A stretch of 64,000 nt of DNA from DATBVX01 sp963695985 (GCA_963695985.1 CAVOIC010000012.1:1-64000), one strand, 5' to 3'. Counted from the stretch's first letter, positions 8,686 through 16,918 are shown. Notes: a model not told the origin generated them from the letters alone. Numbers and translations are program-made.

Positions 8686-9888
8686 CTAGACGAGCATCGA
8701 TTCCGATTCGCTCTCCGTTGCGAGGGCCGCGAAGGCCGCAGGGGTGTGCTCAAGCCGACGCCGACGCCGGGTTCGACGCCACGCACGCGCGGGCGAAGTG
8801 ATCACCGGCGCCACGCTCGGACTCAGGAACTCCGCCAGCGAATTCCAGCGCGAGGTCTGGCAGCTGACCGACTTGATGGCGAGCAGGATGGGTGTGGCGA
8901 GGAGCAGGCCCGCCACTCCCCAGATCCAGCCCCATACCCACAGACCCATGAACACGATCAGCGGACTGAGCGCGAGGCGCCGGCCCAGTGCGAGCGGCTG
9001 CACCAGCTGGCCTTCGATGGTGGCGGCGGCGAGATAGCACAGCGCGACGCCGAATGCCGATGCGAGCGTTTCGTGGGTCAGGATTGCGACCAGTGTGAGC
9101 GTCGTGAGCGTGACTGCCGAGCCCGCGTAGGGAACGAAGTTCAGCACCGCCGCCATCACGCCCCACAGCAGCGGCGTCGGCAGATCGAAGGCATACGCAA
9201 TGATCGCGGTCACGGTGCCGAGCCCGACATTGATGAGTGCGATGGTGCCGAGAAAGCGCGACAGCTCACGCCGTGTGTGCTCCAGCACGATGACAGCGTG
9301 CCGCGTCGAGGTGGTCCGTCTGCGAGCGGCACCCAGGCGCGCCAGCAGCGGTGGCCCGGATGCCAGAATGAAGAGTGTCAGGAAGAACACTCCCACAACC
9401 GGCACCACGATGGTCGGCGTCTTCCACAGCAGGCCGCGATTCGTGTCGTCCGCAACCGGAGCAGTGGTGATGGTGCGGCCCGTCACCCGCTCGGCTTGTG
9501 CGGCGACCTGGTCGATCTGCACCGAGACCTGCCGCAGCGGCCGGAACTTCGCTTCCACGGCCGAAATCAGGCGCGGCGCCCGGTCGAACCATTCCCGCGC
9601 CGGATCTAGAGTGAGGTTCACCACTGCGGCCAGGACAGCGACCACCGCCAGCATCACGGCGGCAGCGGCGATTGCATTCGGCAGCCCAATGCGCCGCAAG
9701 CGTTCGACCGCTGGTGACAGAATCACCGCGAAGAACAGCGCGAGCGCCACTGGCACCGTCAGGTCACGCGCCAAGTGCAAGGCCGCGACGGTCGCAATCG
9801 TGGCGAGGATGATGAGCGAAACTCGGCCGGTGGATCCCCACCGTATGGCGGTCTGTCCATCCCGCTGTTCTTCTTCGCGATCTTGCAT
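8686..9888 (-). CDS. AI-2E family transporter (PerM/TqsA-like permease)
   Basis: 400-residue inner-membrane protein with about eight hydrophobic segments. Two lie near the N-terminus (VSLIILATIATVAALHL and VALALFFAVILSPAVERL), a third spans residues 60-85, then comes a large loop, and a cluster of helices fills the second half. The family motif region GVMAAVLNFVPYAGS and EGQLVQPLALGRRLALSPLIV are clear. Members export small molecules such as AI-2 or act as Na+/H+ antiporters; the substrate here is unknown. The last 40 residues are Arg-rich and unusual. The gene lies between the BON gene, which ends with a strong hairpin, and superoxide dismutase. Confidence 0.85.
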   Translation of the reverse strand: MQDREEEQRDGQTAIRWGSTGRVSLIILATIATVAALHLARDLTVPVALALFFAVILSPAVERLRRIGLPNAIAAAAVMLAVVAVLAAVVNLTLDPAREWFDRAPRLISAVEAKFRPLRQVSVQIDQVAAQAERVTGRTITTAPVADDTNRGLLWKTPTIVVPVVGVFFLTLFILASGPPLLARLGAARRRTTSTRHAVIVLEHTRRELSRFLGTIALINVGLGTVTAIIAYAFDLPTPLLWGVMAAVLNFVPYAGSAVTLTTLTLVAILTHETLASAFGVALCYLAAATIEGQLVQPLALGRRLALSPLIVFMGLWVWGWIWGVAGLLLATPILLAIKSVSCQTSRWNSLAEFLSPSVAPVITSPARAWRRTRRRRRLEHTPAAFAALATESESESMLV

Positions 9889-9922
9889 TACGCGCCTCGA
9901 TGCAGATGACAGAAACGGCTCA

Positions 9923-9954
9923 GCCGGCAGAGGTGCCCCTGCACCTCTGCCGGC
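9923..9954 (-). terminator. Strong hairpin downstream of the BON gene
   Basis: Perfect 14-bp stem GCCGGCAGAGGTGC / GCACCTCTGCCGGC around a 4-base loop, 18 bp past the BON stop. The U tract is weak (TGAGCCGTTTC), so it may attenuate rather than fully stop transcription into the AI-2E gene. Confidence 0.6.
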
Positions 9955-9972
9955 CGAGGACTGCAGCGGCCA

Positions 9973-10542
9973 TTACGGCTTGGGCTTGACCTGCAGGTCG
10001 TTGTGGACTTCCTTCACGCCACTGACTCCACGCGCGACTTCGGTCGCGCGGTTCCTGGCCGTGTCGGAATCGACGAAGCCGCCCAGCTCCACGATCCTGG
10101 AGTTGGTGTCGACGTTGATCTGATACGCCTTGGTCGTCTCGTCGGCGATGAGTGCCGACTTGACCTTGGCCGTGAGGGTCGCGTCGTCGATCACCTCACC
10201 CGGTGAGCGGTCCGCATCCGCCATGACGATCGACTTCACTTCGAGATTGTTGCGCACTTCCTTGACGCCGCTCACGCCCTGCGCCGCCGTTGTGGCAGCG
10301 GACTTCTCGGCCTGTGTGCCGACGAAGCCGTTGAGCTGCACGACGCCCCGGTAGGTGTCGACGTTGACTTCACCACCCTTGACCAGGTCGTTATCGATGA
10401 GCGCCGCCTTGACCTTGCCGGCGAGGACGCTGTCATCGACGGTTTCGCCCGCGCTGCGCTGTGTCGGGGTCGACGAGCAGGCCACCAGCGCGAGTGCGCC
10501 GAGCAACGCTGCGGCCGAACTGAGAATGAATGATCGCTTCAT
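9973..10542 (-). CDS. Lipoprotein with two BON domains (OsmY-like)
   Basis: 189 residues. A lipoprotein signal peptide (MKRSFILSSAAALLGALAL) ends in the lipobox LVAC, so it is probably anchored in the periplasm or outer membrane. Two BON domains follow: about residues 35-105, with TVDDSVLAGKVKAALI and VNVDTYRGVVQLNGFV, and about 115-187, with VIDDATLTAKVKSALI and NVDTNSRIVELGGFV. Both end in the repeated GVSGVKEVxN(N/D)L. BON domains bind phospholipid surfaces; OsmY is induced by osmotic stress. The ATG at 10540-10542 has AGGAG upstream. It lies 28 bp after the small lipoprotein gene and is inferred to be cotranscribed from the sigma54 promoter at 11050-11065. Confidence 0.87.
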   Translation of the reverse strand: MKRSFILSSAAALLGALALVACSSTPTQRSAGETVDDSVLAGKVKAALIDNDLVKGGEVNVDTYRGVVQLNGFVGTQAEKSAATTAAQGVSGVKEVRNNLEVKSIVMADADRSPGEVIDDATLTAKVKSALIADETTKAYQINVDTNSRIVELGGFVDSDTARNRATEVARGVSGVKEVHNDLQVKPKP

Positions 10543-10570
10543 GCTTGCAGTACTCCTGTGGCTGGAAAAA

Positions 10571-10966
10571 TCAGCGTGCGGCGGCGTCACGTGCCGCCTG
10601 AGCCTGTGACTTGGCCTGCTCCAGGGCCGCACCCGCGCGATCCTTGCACGCGTCGCGCTCCGAACCGCTCATCGACTCGCACTTCTCGATGGCGACCTTG
10701 TGTTCGCCCTCGGCTTTGAGGACGGCGACGTCGTAGGCAGCCTTGGCTTCCTTGGAAGCGGCGTCCTGCTGCTCGTCGCGCAGGTCCTTGTTGGCATCCG
10801 CGTCGGCCTGTGCCTGGTCCTTCTGCGCCTCGGCCACCCTTTCGTTGGCCTGCTGCTGCGCTTGGGAGACATCCTGCTGGGTCTCGCTGGGCGATTCCCC
10901 GCGCTTGCATCCAGCGAGCGCGAACAGCGACAGCAGTGCCGCGATCAAAATGGGCTTGGTCTTCAT
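10571..10966 (-). CDS. Small Ala/Gln-rich lipoprotein
   Basis: 131 residues. The signal peptide MKTKPILIAALLSLFALAGC has a good lipobox (LAGC, Cys20). The mature part is a charged, Ala/Gln/Lys/Asp-rich helix with coiled-coil character (QDVSQAQQQANERVAEAQKD), followed by a short Cys pair region (KCESMSGSERDACKDRAG) that could form a disulfide in the periplasm. It resembles small envelope-stress proteins often linked to BON genes. First gene of a two-gene operon with the BON lipoprotein; a near-consensus sigma54 promoter lies 84 bp upstream. Function unknown. Confidence 0.8.
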   Translation of the reverse strand: MKTKPILIAALLSLFALAGCKRGESPSETQQDVSQAQQQANERVAEAQKDQAQADADANKDLRDEQQDAASKEAKAAYDVAVLKAEGEHKVAIEKCESMSGSERDACKDRAGAALEQAKSQAQAARDAAAR

Positions 10967-11049
10967 GAGTTCGATCCTCGTGTCAGTTCACTGGTATCAC
11001 TGGTAGTCGGGCGCGCCAGCTGGCGAGCCGCGCTTCGTGAGGAAACGGG

Positions 11050-11065
11050 TGCAAGGGCTATGCCA
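11050..11065 (-). promoter_or_regulatory. Sigma54 promoter of the lipoprotein-BON operon
   Basis: Reverse strand TGGCATAGCCCTTGCA against the consensus TGGCAC-N5-TTGCA: a single mismatch, with GG and GC ten bases apart. The expected start site near 11039 gives a leader of about 73 nt before the lipoprotein ATG. It faces away from the sigma54 activator gene at 11311, the arrangement seen for pspF-pspA. Confidence 0.65.
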
Positions 11066-11149
11066 CCGCTGCACCGCCGTCGTCTGCGGGTCAGTGGACG
11101 GTGGCCTCGGGCTCAACAACTGGTATGGATTCAGCGAACTTGGGCGGGT

Positions 11150-11164
11150 GTGTCAGACAGACAC
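11150..11164. promoter_or_regulatory. Inverted repeat, possible enhancer site for the sigma54 activator
   Basis: GTGTC-AGACA-GACAC, about 85-100 bp upstream of the -24 element of the lipoprotein promoter and within the 344-bp region between the two divergent genes (10967-11310). Position fits an upstream activating sequence; no binding evidence. The rest of this region holds no supported gene. A direct repeat CACTGGTA occurs twice at 10989-11005, in the lipoprotein leader. Confidence 0.35.
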
Positions 11165-11310
11165 CGACAGAACGGGCGCAGTCAGTCCTAGCCCCAGTTC
11201 AGCGGGCGCCGCTCCAGTATGTTCAAGGGATACGTTACAAAGCTTCCCAGGGTCAGATGCAGAAATTGCATTGCCCGCATCAATCGAAGTCACAGAGAAC
11301 GGGGGAAGCA

Positions 11311-12309
11311 ATGGACGCCACTGTCATGCCATTACACGAACGCGGACTGGGCCACGTTCTCGGAACGTCGCCGGCCATGCAGACGATGTTTGAGCTCATT
11401 CAGCGCGGCGCGCCCACGGAAGCCACGGTCCTGTTGATGGGCGAGAGCGGTGTAGGCAAGGAATTGGTCGCCGAAATCATTCATCAGTTCAGTGGTCGCG
11501 CCAACGGCCCGCTGATCGCGATCAACTGCGCCTCGATCCCGGCCACTCTGATCGAGGCAGAGCTGTTCGGGTACGAGAAGGGCAGCTTCACGGGCGCCTC
11601 GCGCTCGCACGCCGGCGTATTCGAGCGCGCCGACGGCGGCACTCTGTTTCTGGACGAAATCAGCGAGATGCCACTCGAAATGCAAACCCGCCTGTTGCGC
11701 GTGCTGGAAACCGGACGCTTCTATCGCGTCGGCGGTGTGCAGGAAATCTGCACGGACTTCCGTGTCATCGCCGCCACCAACCGCGACATCAGCGATGCGA
11801 TGCGCGACCGGCGGCTGCGCGAAGACGTGCTGTATCGGCTGGCGGTGTTCCCGATCCGCGTCCCCCCGCTGCGCGACCGCGCCGGGGACTGCGAATTGCT
11901 GGCGCTTCATTTCCTGGACGAGCTCAACTCCCGCACGGACTCGAGCAAGCGCCTCTCCCAAGCCTCGCTTGCCATGCTGCGCCAGCACGACTGGCCGGGA
12001 AACGTGCGCGAACTGCGTAACGCCGTCGAGCGTGCCTTCATCATGTCGGACACGGAGCTTGAGCTTGCGCCGACGATCCTTCCACGACTAGATTCCGCGG
12101 TGAGCGATGATCCGGACCGCCAGGCGGTGGTCCTGCCGATGGGATCGCGCCTCGACGAGGCGGAGCGGTCGCTCATCGAGGCGACGCTCGAACATTTCGA
12201 TGGCAACAAACGTCGAGCAGCCGAGGTACTGGGATGCAGCCTGAAGACTCTCTACAACAAGCTCAACCGCTACTCGCGCGACAGGCCCTGGGTACAGGCG
12301 CCTACCTGA
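11311..12309 (+). CDS. Sigma54-dependent activator without receiver domain (PspF-like architecture)
   Basis: 332 residues: an AAA+ domain from about residue 15 to 250, then a Fis-type HTH at the C-terminus (GNKRRAAEVLGCSLKTLYNKL). Walker A is GESGVGKE (44-51), Walker B GGTLFLDE (about 109-116). The sigma54-contact loop reads GSFTGA rather than GAFTGA, a common functional variant. The arginine-finger region RLREDVLYRLAVFPI is present. There is no receiver, GAF or PAS domain, so control must come from a partner protein or from expression. The ATG at 11311 follows GGGGGAAG; an in-frame start at 11101 would add a poorly conserved leader. Followed after 10 bp by a NarL-type regulator. Probable activator of the nearby sigma54 promoters (inference). 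Confidence 0.88.
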   Translation: MDATVMPLHERGLGHVLGTSPAMQTMFELIQRGAPTEATVLLMGESGVGKELVAEIIHQFSGRANGPLIAINCASIPATLIEAELFGYEKGSFTGASRSHAGVFERADGGTLFLDEISEMPLEMQTRLLRVLETGRFYRVGGVQEICTDFRVIAATNRDISDAMRDRRLREDVLYRLAVFPIRVPPLRDRAGDCELLALHFLDELNSRTDSSKRLSQASLAMLRQHDWPGNVRELRNAVERAFIMSDTELELAPTILPRLDSAVSDDPDRQAVVLPMGSRLDEAERSLIEATLEHFDGNKRRAAEVLGCSLKTLYNKLNRYSRDRPWVQAPT

Positions 12310-12319
12310 GAACACGGGA

Positions 12320-12961
12320 ATGCAACCGATGGCGCGCGTGCTGATTGCGGACGACCATGCGGTCGTCCGCGCCGGCTTGAAGCAATTCCTCGTGGAGGAC
12401 CGCGCGATCAGCGCGATCGGGGAGGCGGCAACCGGCCGTGAAACCCTGGAGCGCCTGCGCGCGGAACCCTGGGACCTGGTGATCCTCGATATCGGCATGC
12501 CGGATCGCAGCGGGATCGACATCCTGCAGCAGATCCGCGCGGTGCACGACCGCACGCGCGTGCTGGTGCTGAGCGGGTATCCGGAGCGCCAGTACGCGCT
12601 CAACGTATTGCGCGCCGGTGCGAGCGGCTTCATCGAGAAAGGCACCGCACCGGAGGAGTTGTTGCGCGCCGTGAAAACCGTGCTGCAGGGACGGCGCTAT
12701 GTGAGCGCGACGCTCGCGGAACAGCTGGTGGGAGAGCTCGACGGCAACGGGGACAAGCCGCTGCACTCGCGCCTGTCGGAACGAGAATTCCAGGTGTTCT
12801 GCAAGTTAGCCGCGGGCCGCGCCGTGTCGCAGATTGCGGCGGAGCTGTGCCTGAGCGTCAAGACCGTCAGCACCTACCGCAGCCGGATACTGCAGAAAAT
12901 GAATTTCGAGACCAACGCCGATCTGACTTCATATGCCTTGCGTAACCAACTGATCAATTGA
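12320..12961 (+). CDS. NarL/LuxR-family response regulator
   Basis: 213 residues. Receiver domain about 5-120, with acidic pair ADDH, phospho-acceptor Asp in LVILDIGMPDRSG, a Ser where Thr is usual (VLVLSGYP) and Lys in IEKGTAPEE. The LuxR-type HTH lies at about 145-210: LSEREFQVFCKLAAGRAVSQIAAELCLSVKTVSTYRSRI (split here only by its helices). Cytosolic DNA-binding regulator. Only 10 bp separate it from the sigma54 activator, so it is likely cotranscribed. The HisKA_3-type kinase at 13535-14920 is the natural partner, since that kinase class pairs with NarL regulators. Confidence 0.87.
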   Translation: MQPMARVLIADDHAVVRAGLKQFLVEDRAISAIGEAATGRETLERLRAEPWDLVILDIGMPDRSGIDILQQIRAVHDRTRVLVLSGYPERQYALNVLRAGASGFIEKGTAPEELLRAVKTVLQGRRYVSATLAEQLVGELDGNGDKPLHSRLSEREFQVFCKLAAGRAVSQIAAELCLSVKTVSTYRSRILQKMNFETNADLTSYALRNQLIN

Positions 12962-13021
12962 GAGCGAATGTCTTCCGCCGTCAGGCAAGTCTGATAGAGG
13001 GAAGCGTCGAAGAGTGAAACA

Positions 13022-13474
13022 ATGGAACGCCGTCGCCGCGAACAGCAGACAAGTGTCATGAGTGCTGAGGACAAAGAGGAATTGAGGATTCTGCTGATCG
13101 AGGATTCCCCAATTGTCGCCGAGCGAGTACGAGAGACGCTGCGCGAAATGGAGTCGATGCTCGTCGTCGAGACCATCGATCGCGAAAGCAAGGCCATCGA
13201 GGCGCTCGGTCGCGGCGGCATTGACATCATCATCCTGGACCTGCGCCTCAATCGTGGCACCGGCTTCGGGGTATTGCGCGCGCTTTCGGGCCAGGTCGGC
13301 CGCCCCGTGGTGATTATCTTCACCAGCTACGATCTGCCCGAGTACCGCCGCGAAGCCATGGCGCTCGGGGCCGACTATTTCCTCGACAAGGCGCGCGATT
13401 TCGAGCGTCTGCCGCAGGTGCTCGAAACCATCCGTGAACAACGCCACCCGGAGCCGCTCCCCAGCCTCAGCTGA
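13022..13474 (+). CDS. Single-domain response regulator
   Basis: 150 residues containing one receiver domain (about 20-140) and no output domain. Visible are the acidic pair IEDSP, phospho-acceptor Asp in IIILDLRLNRGTG, Thr in IFTSYDLPEYR and Lys in FLDKARDFE. A start at the ATG 13058 (MSAEDKEEL) would remove 12 basic residues and is also reasonable. It probably competes for or relays phosphate within the adjacent kinase/NarL system. It is convergent with the kinase gene across a 60-bp spacer that contains a small CCTGG/CCAGG hairpin. Confidence 0.83.
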   Translation: MERRRREQQTSVMSAEDKEELRILLIEDSPIVAERVRETLREMESMLVVETIDRESKAIEALGRGGIDIIILDLRLNRGTGFGVLRALSGQVGRPVVIIFTSYDLPEYRREAMALGADYFLDKARDFERLPQVLETIREQRHPEPLPSLS

Positions 13475-13534
13475 TCGCTTCTGCGCACGCGCCTGCGGCG
13501 GCCGAACATCTGCAAACTTGCCTGGTGCCCAGGA

Positions 13535-14920
13535 TTAGCCGCTGACGCCGCCGCCCACGGCATCAAAGCCTTCCGACTCACGCTGCAGAATATTGGCGAG
13601 GGGCACAGAGACCCGGATGCGGGTGCCGCCGGACTCTCCTGCGCGCGCCTCCCACTGGCCGTTGAGCGCATGCGCCCGATGGCGCATGCCGGCCATGCCA
13701 TGACTGTACGGCGCCGTTTCCCCGTTTGCAGGCAGACCGCGGCCGTTGTCGGCAATCGCGAGCACGAGATTGTCGCCGTCATACGCGACGTCGAGCTCCG
13801 CTGCGCTCGCTCCGGAATGCCGCACGATATTGGTAAACGCTTCCTGCGCGATGCGGAACAGACCGATGGCCGCATCGTTGGTGAAGCGCAGCTCCTCCGC
13901 GGGCAGCCGGTGCGTGCACGTGATGCCGCCGCGGCTGCAGGTTTCATCGAACTGCCAGCGCAGGGCGGCGAACAGGCCCATGTTGTCGAGGAGTGTCGGG
14001 CGCAGCGATTCGATCACCCGGCGCTTGAGATCGACGCCACGATCCAGCGATTCCTGGATGCGCGTCCAGCGCAGCTCGAGATCAGGGTCCGCAGCGCGCA
14101 GGCGTGCATGCAGCCAGGCTACATCCATCTTCGTAGCCACGAGGAGGCTCCCGAGCGAGTCGTGCAGCTCGCGCGCCAGCGACTGCTTCTCGCGCTCCGA
14201 AACCTCCTGCATGTGATTGGAGAGCGATACCAGCTCGGCGGTGCGCTCGTCCACCATCCGCTTGAGCTCGGCCGCTTCGCGCGTGCGGCGGTTCATGTCA
14301 CGGAACAGAAACACGCCGACCATCAGCAGCAGGATCGCGCTGACTACGGTCGCGCCGGCCATGCTCCAGCGTGTGAAGGTGAGGTCCTGCACCCACTGTG
14401 ACAAGACGCTCGACAGCCGATCGGACTCCTGCGCTTCGAGCTCGCCCACGCGATCGCGCAAGTCATCCATGACCTGCTTGCCGGATTTGCGCTTCAGCAC
14501 CGAGACACTGCCCTGCTGGTGCCAACGCACGTAGCCACGCAGACCATCCGCCAGGATCTCGAAACGTTTTCGAGTCAGTTGTGCCAGTTCGATGGCCGGG
14601 TTCGGGCCGGATGCGCCTGCACGCTCATAGCTGCCCTGCAGGCCGATCAGGACATCATGGATCCGCGGCGCCGCCTCCAGCAGCGGGTCGAGATACTCGG
14701 GCTCCTCGGTCAGCAGGAAGCCGCGCTGACCGTTTTCGGCGTCGACCATCAATTGCAGGAAGCGCGTGAGGAGCCTCTGCCGTTCCCGGATCTGCGTGAC
14801 TTGCGCGCTGAATTCACTCAAGCGCGCGTAGCGCTGCTCGGCCAGCAGGTACAGCCCCGCAAGCAATCCTGCGAGCACCAGGACAGGCAGCCAGACCTTG
14901 AAGATGTCGCGCATAATCAT
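13535..14920 (-). CDS. CHASE3-type sensor histidine kinase, NarX/HisKA_3 class
   Basis: 461 residues from the ATG at 14920 (or 459 from 14914). Membrane helix 1 is at about 5-25 (WLPVLVLAGLLAGLYLLA). A periplasmic CHASE3-like four-helix sensor follows, with the hallmark NGQRGFLLTEEPEYL. Helix 2 is at about 185-205 (MAGATVVSAILLLMVGVF), then a coiled linker. The HisKA_3 H-box is SLARELHDSLGSLLVATKMD, and the HATPase_c carries ADNGRGLPAN and GMAGMRHRA. This class autophosphorylates and signals to NarL-type regulators such as the one at 12320. Stimuli for CHASE3 domains are unknown. Divergent from the YqjD/E/K operon. Confidence 0.86.
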   Translation of the reverse strand: MIMRDIFKVWLPVLVLAGLLAGLYLLAEQRYARLSEFSAQVTQIRERQRLLTRFLQLMVDAENGQRGFLLTEEPEYLDPLLEAAPRIHDVLIGLQGSYERAGASGPNPAIELAQLTRKRFEILADGLRGYVRWHQQGSVSVLKRKSGKQVMDDLRDRVGELEAQESDRLSSVLSQWVQDLTFTRWSMAGATVVSAILLLMVGVFLFRDMNRRTREAAELKRMVDERTAELVSLSNHMQEVSEREKQSLARELHDSLGSLLVATKMDVAWLHARLRAADPDLELRWTRIQESLDRGVDLKRRVIESLRPTLLDNMGLFAALRWQFDETCSRGGITCTHRLPAEELRFTNDAAIGLFRIAQEAFTNIVRHSGASAAELDVAYDGDNLVLAIADNGRGLPANGETAPYSHGMAGMRHRAHALNGQWEARAGESGGTRIRVSVPLANILQRESEGFDAVGGGVSG

Positions 14921-15093
14921 GAGAGCTGCTGCGTTCACTGTGAGTGCAATCCTACAGGGAGCGTCGAATGCGACCGACGGCACGGATGTATGCCTTGTCG
15001 CATCGTATGGCGCAAGCCTTTTCGTGTTTCTGATCGGCGCCATCGTGGCTTTTGTCATGAGTGTCGCTCGCAGAACCTGAGGGGGACACGGAC

Positions 15094-15452
15094 ATGTCAG
15101 CAACAACACCTGAGAGCACTAGCATTAGAGATCCGTTTGTCGAACTCGAGGCGCAGGAGGCTGCTGGCAGCGCGCGCGCCAGTGAATGGCACGACCTGGT
15201 GGCGGATGTCGAGGACCTGATCAAGAAGATCGCAGACGTCGGCGATGTGGAGATTGCTCGCGTACGCGAGCGGCTGAAGAAGACGCTGAGCGCGGCCAAG
15301 GAGTCGGGGGCGTCGGGGCACGAGCGGCCAAGACTTACGCGCACGATGCGTCCGTGACAACGGACGAGTATGTGCGGCAGCGACCGTGGACCGCGGTGGG
15401 AGTCGCTGCGGCGGTCGGCATAGTGATTGGCGTGATGGCCTCACGCCGTTGA
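15094..15452 (+). CDS. YqjD/ElaB-like DUF883 protein (one frameshift)
   Basis: The family consists of ribosome- or membrane-associated stress proteins with a C-terminal membrane helix and a glycine-zipper look. The first frame starts at ATG 15094 after GAGGGGG and reads through VADVEDLIKKIADVGD and RVRERLKKTLSAAKES. The expected C-terminus (AAKTYAHDASVTTDEYVRQR and AVGVAAAVGIVIGVMASRR-like helix) lies in another frame ending at 15452. The shift falls at a G run near 15306-15320 and needs one missing base. Corrected length would be about 119 residues, normal for DUF883. A sequencing error is likely. First gene of the YqjD-YqjE-YqjK set. Confidence 0.78.
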
Positions 15453-15455
15453 GAG

Positions 15456-15881
15456 TTGCGAGCTGACACGAGATCTCCCGTGTTGTCGCTTTCCCGCCTG
15501 GTACCGGTAGCTCTAAGGCATCTGGATGCCTACAGGGACATTGCCGAAAAGGATGCGCAGGACGCGATCACGGCACTGGCTGGCCGGGTAACCGTGGCAA
15601 TGATTGCCACAGGGGCCGGAATGCTCGCGGTATTGATGCTGTGTGCATCGATCATCGCAGCGACGTGGGACGGACCCTACCGTATCTGGGCCCCTGCCAC
15701 CCTGGCGGCACTGTTCGCCCTCGGTGCCGTCCTGGCCAGACGTGAGCTGGTCCGGCGCCGGGCGGGAAACGCGACTCTGTTCCCGCGCCTGCGGCATGAG
15801 TTGCGCGCAGATCGTGAAGTGCTCGAGCGTTCGGTGAGCCCAGGTCCTTCCGCGCATGCAAACACAGCCACCATTCGCTGA
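15456..15881 (+). CDS. YqjE-like membrane protein (holin superfamily III-type)
   Basis: 141 residues with two hydrophobic helices (about 45-68 and 77-95: VAMIATGAGMLAVLMLCASI and the segment around ATLAALFALGAVL), flanked by charged ends. The layout matches YqjE (DUF1469/phage holin superfamily III-like). It begins at a TTG (15456), four bases after the DUF883 stop. Second in the YqjD-E-K order known from E. coli, which supports the assignment. Probably a small inner-membrane protein; precise role unknown. Confidence 0.7.
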   Translation: MRADTRSPVLSLSRLVPVALRHLDAYRDIAEKDAQDAITALAGRVTVAMIATGAGMLAVLMLCASIIAATWDGPYRIWAPATLAALFALGAVLARRELVRRRAGNATLFPRLRHELRADREVLERSVSPGPSAHANTATIR

Positions 15882-16104
15882 TGAAGATGCCGCGCAGCGA
15901 CTCGCCCGCAATCGCGTCCGGATCGGGGAACTGCTGACACCCGCCTTTCCCCGCAGCCGCACCATGCGCCTGCTGCTTGCACGCGGCGGCACCATCGGGC
16001 TGATCGCTATCGGAGCCGCCCTGTTCGCTGCCAAACCCGCCGCCGGTGCGCGCTTCCTGCGCTGGGCACCGATTGCGCGCGCATTGCTGCGCGCACTGCG
16101 CTGA
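15856..16104 (+). CDS. YqjK-like small protein
   Basis: 82 residues, overlapping the end of the YqjE-like gene by 26 bp. A charged N-terminal helix (EDAAQRLARNRVRIGELL) is followed by one membrane helix (GLIAIGAALFAA) and a basic tail. It corresponds in place and character to YqjK in the yqjDEK operon. Start ATG at 15856. Role unknown; presumably part of the same membrane-associated stress module. Confidence 0.65.
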   Translation: MQTQPPFADEDAAQRLARNRVRIGELLTPAFPRSRTMRLLLARGGTIGLIAIGAALFAAKPAAGARFLRWAPIARALLRALR

Positions 16105-16131
16105 ACCAAACCCTCGACCCGGAGCAACCCA

Positions 16132-16761
16132 ATGGAACGTACCCAGCAGACTCACCACACGGGCAGCCAGGAGCGGGAAGTCGGCACGCCGTTTCTCAGC
16201 GACGTCGAGGAAATCCGCCGTCGCGCGCGCGAGCACATCGAGGCGGGCGCGGTCACCCCGAGCTACGATGCCAATCGCGGCGTGGTGCTACGCCTGCTCA
16301 ACGAAGCCCTGGCGACTGAGATCGTGTGCACGCTGCGTTATCGGCGTCACTACTTCATGGCCGATGGCGTGCTCGCCGAGGCGATCAAGCAGGAATTCCT
16401 GGTGCATGCCCAGGAAGAGCAGGCACACGCCGATCAGATCGCCGAGCGCATCGTGCAGCTCGGTGGTTCGCCGGACTTCAATCCGGAAGGTCTCGCCACG
16501 CGCAGCCACGCCGAGTACCGCGAAGGCGAATCGCTGGTGCAGATGATCCGGGAAGATCTGGTGGCGGAGCGGGTCGCCATCGAGTCGTACCGGGAGATGA
16601 TCCAGTTCGTCGGCATCCAGGACCCGACCACGCGCCGGCTGCTCGAGTCGATCCTCGCCAAGGAAGAAGAGCACGCGGAGGAACTGCGCAGCATGCTCGA
16701 AGACGTTGCGGCAGTGCTGGGCGAGCACAAATCCAGGCCGGGAAACAGCGGCGATCAGTAG
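16132..16761 (+). CDS. Ferritin-like / bacterioferritin-type diiron protein
   Basis: 209 residues. Residues about 45-195 form a ferritin-like four-helix bundle with repeated metal-ligand motifs: LNEALATEIVCTLRYRRHY (first Glu), HAQEEQAHADQIAERI (E-x2-H), DLVAERVAIESYREM, and ILAKEEEHAEEL (E-x2-H). This is the Dps/bacterioferritin relative often found in stress clusters; it likely oxidises Fe(II) or detoxifies peroxide in the cytosol. The disordered N-terminus (MERTQQTHHTGSQERE) is typical. Starts 27 bp after the YqjK-like gene, with a GGAGCAACCC site. Fits the oxidative and envelope stress theme of the block. Confidence 0.83.
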   Translation: MERTQQTHHTGSQEREVGTPFLSDVEEIRRRAREHIEAGAVTPSYDANRGVVLRLLNEALATEIVCTLRYRRHYFMADGVLAEAIKQEFLVHAQEEQAHADQIAERIVQLGGSPDFNPEGLATRSHAEYREGESLVQMIREDLVAERVAIESYREMIQFVGIQDPTTRRLLESILAKEEEHAEELRSMLEDVAAVLGEHKSRPGNSGDQ

Positions 16762-16799
16762 CGACGACCGACCGGCATTTGCAATTAGTTCTGCCGCGC

Positions 16800-16814
16800 G
16801 CGCAAACCTTGCGC
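16800..16814. promoter_or_regulatory. Inverted repeat upstream of a sigma54 promoter
   Basis: GCGCAA-ACC-TTGCGC, perfect 6-bp arms, 45 bp upstream of the -24 element at 16859. Candidate activator site; closer to the promoter than most enhancer sites. Confidence 0.3.
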
Positions 16815-16858
16815 TGGGCGCCGGCCTGCGACGCGTGGCGAGATGCAACCAAAGTGCG

Positions 16859-16874
16859 TGGCACACGGATTGCA
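16859..16874 (+). promoter_or_regulatory. Consensus sigma54 promoter
   Basis: TGGCACACGGATTGCA matches TGGCAC-N5-TTGCA at every defined position. The predicted start near 16885 leaves a 34-nt leader before the ATG at 16919. It lies just after the ferritin-like gene and drives the small secreted protein and probably GlsB. Confidence 0.7.
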
Positions 16875-16918
16875 TTGACAGAGTACGCACCAACGACACC
16901 AGGAAGGGGGATCAGGCA

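Noticed and set aside
14991..15010. CGGCACGGATGTATGCC as a sigma54 promoter for the YqjD operon
   Set aside because: GG and GC are eleven bases apart instead of ten, a spacing that normally abolishes sigma54 promoters.
14898..15080. 60-codon forward frame with a hydrophobic segment before the DUF883 gene
   Set aside because: It overlaps the kinase start on the other strand, lacks a ribosome site and shows no family pattern. Possible but unsupported.
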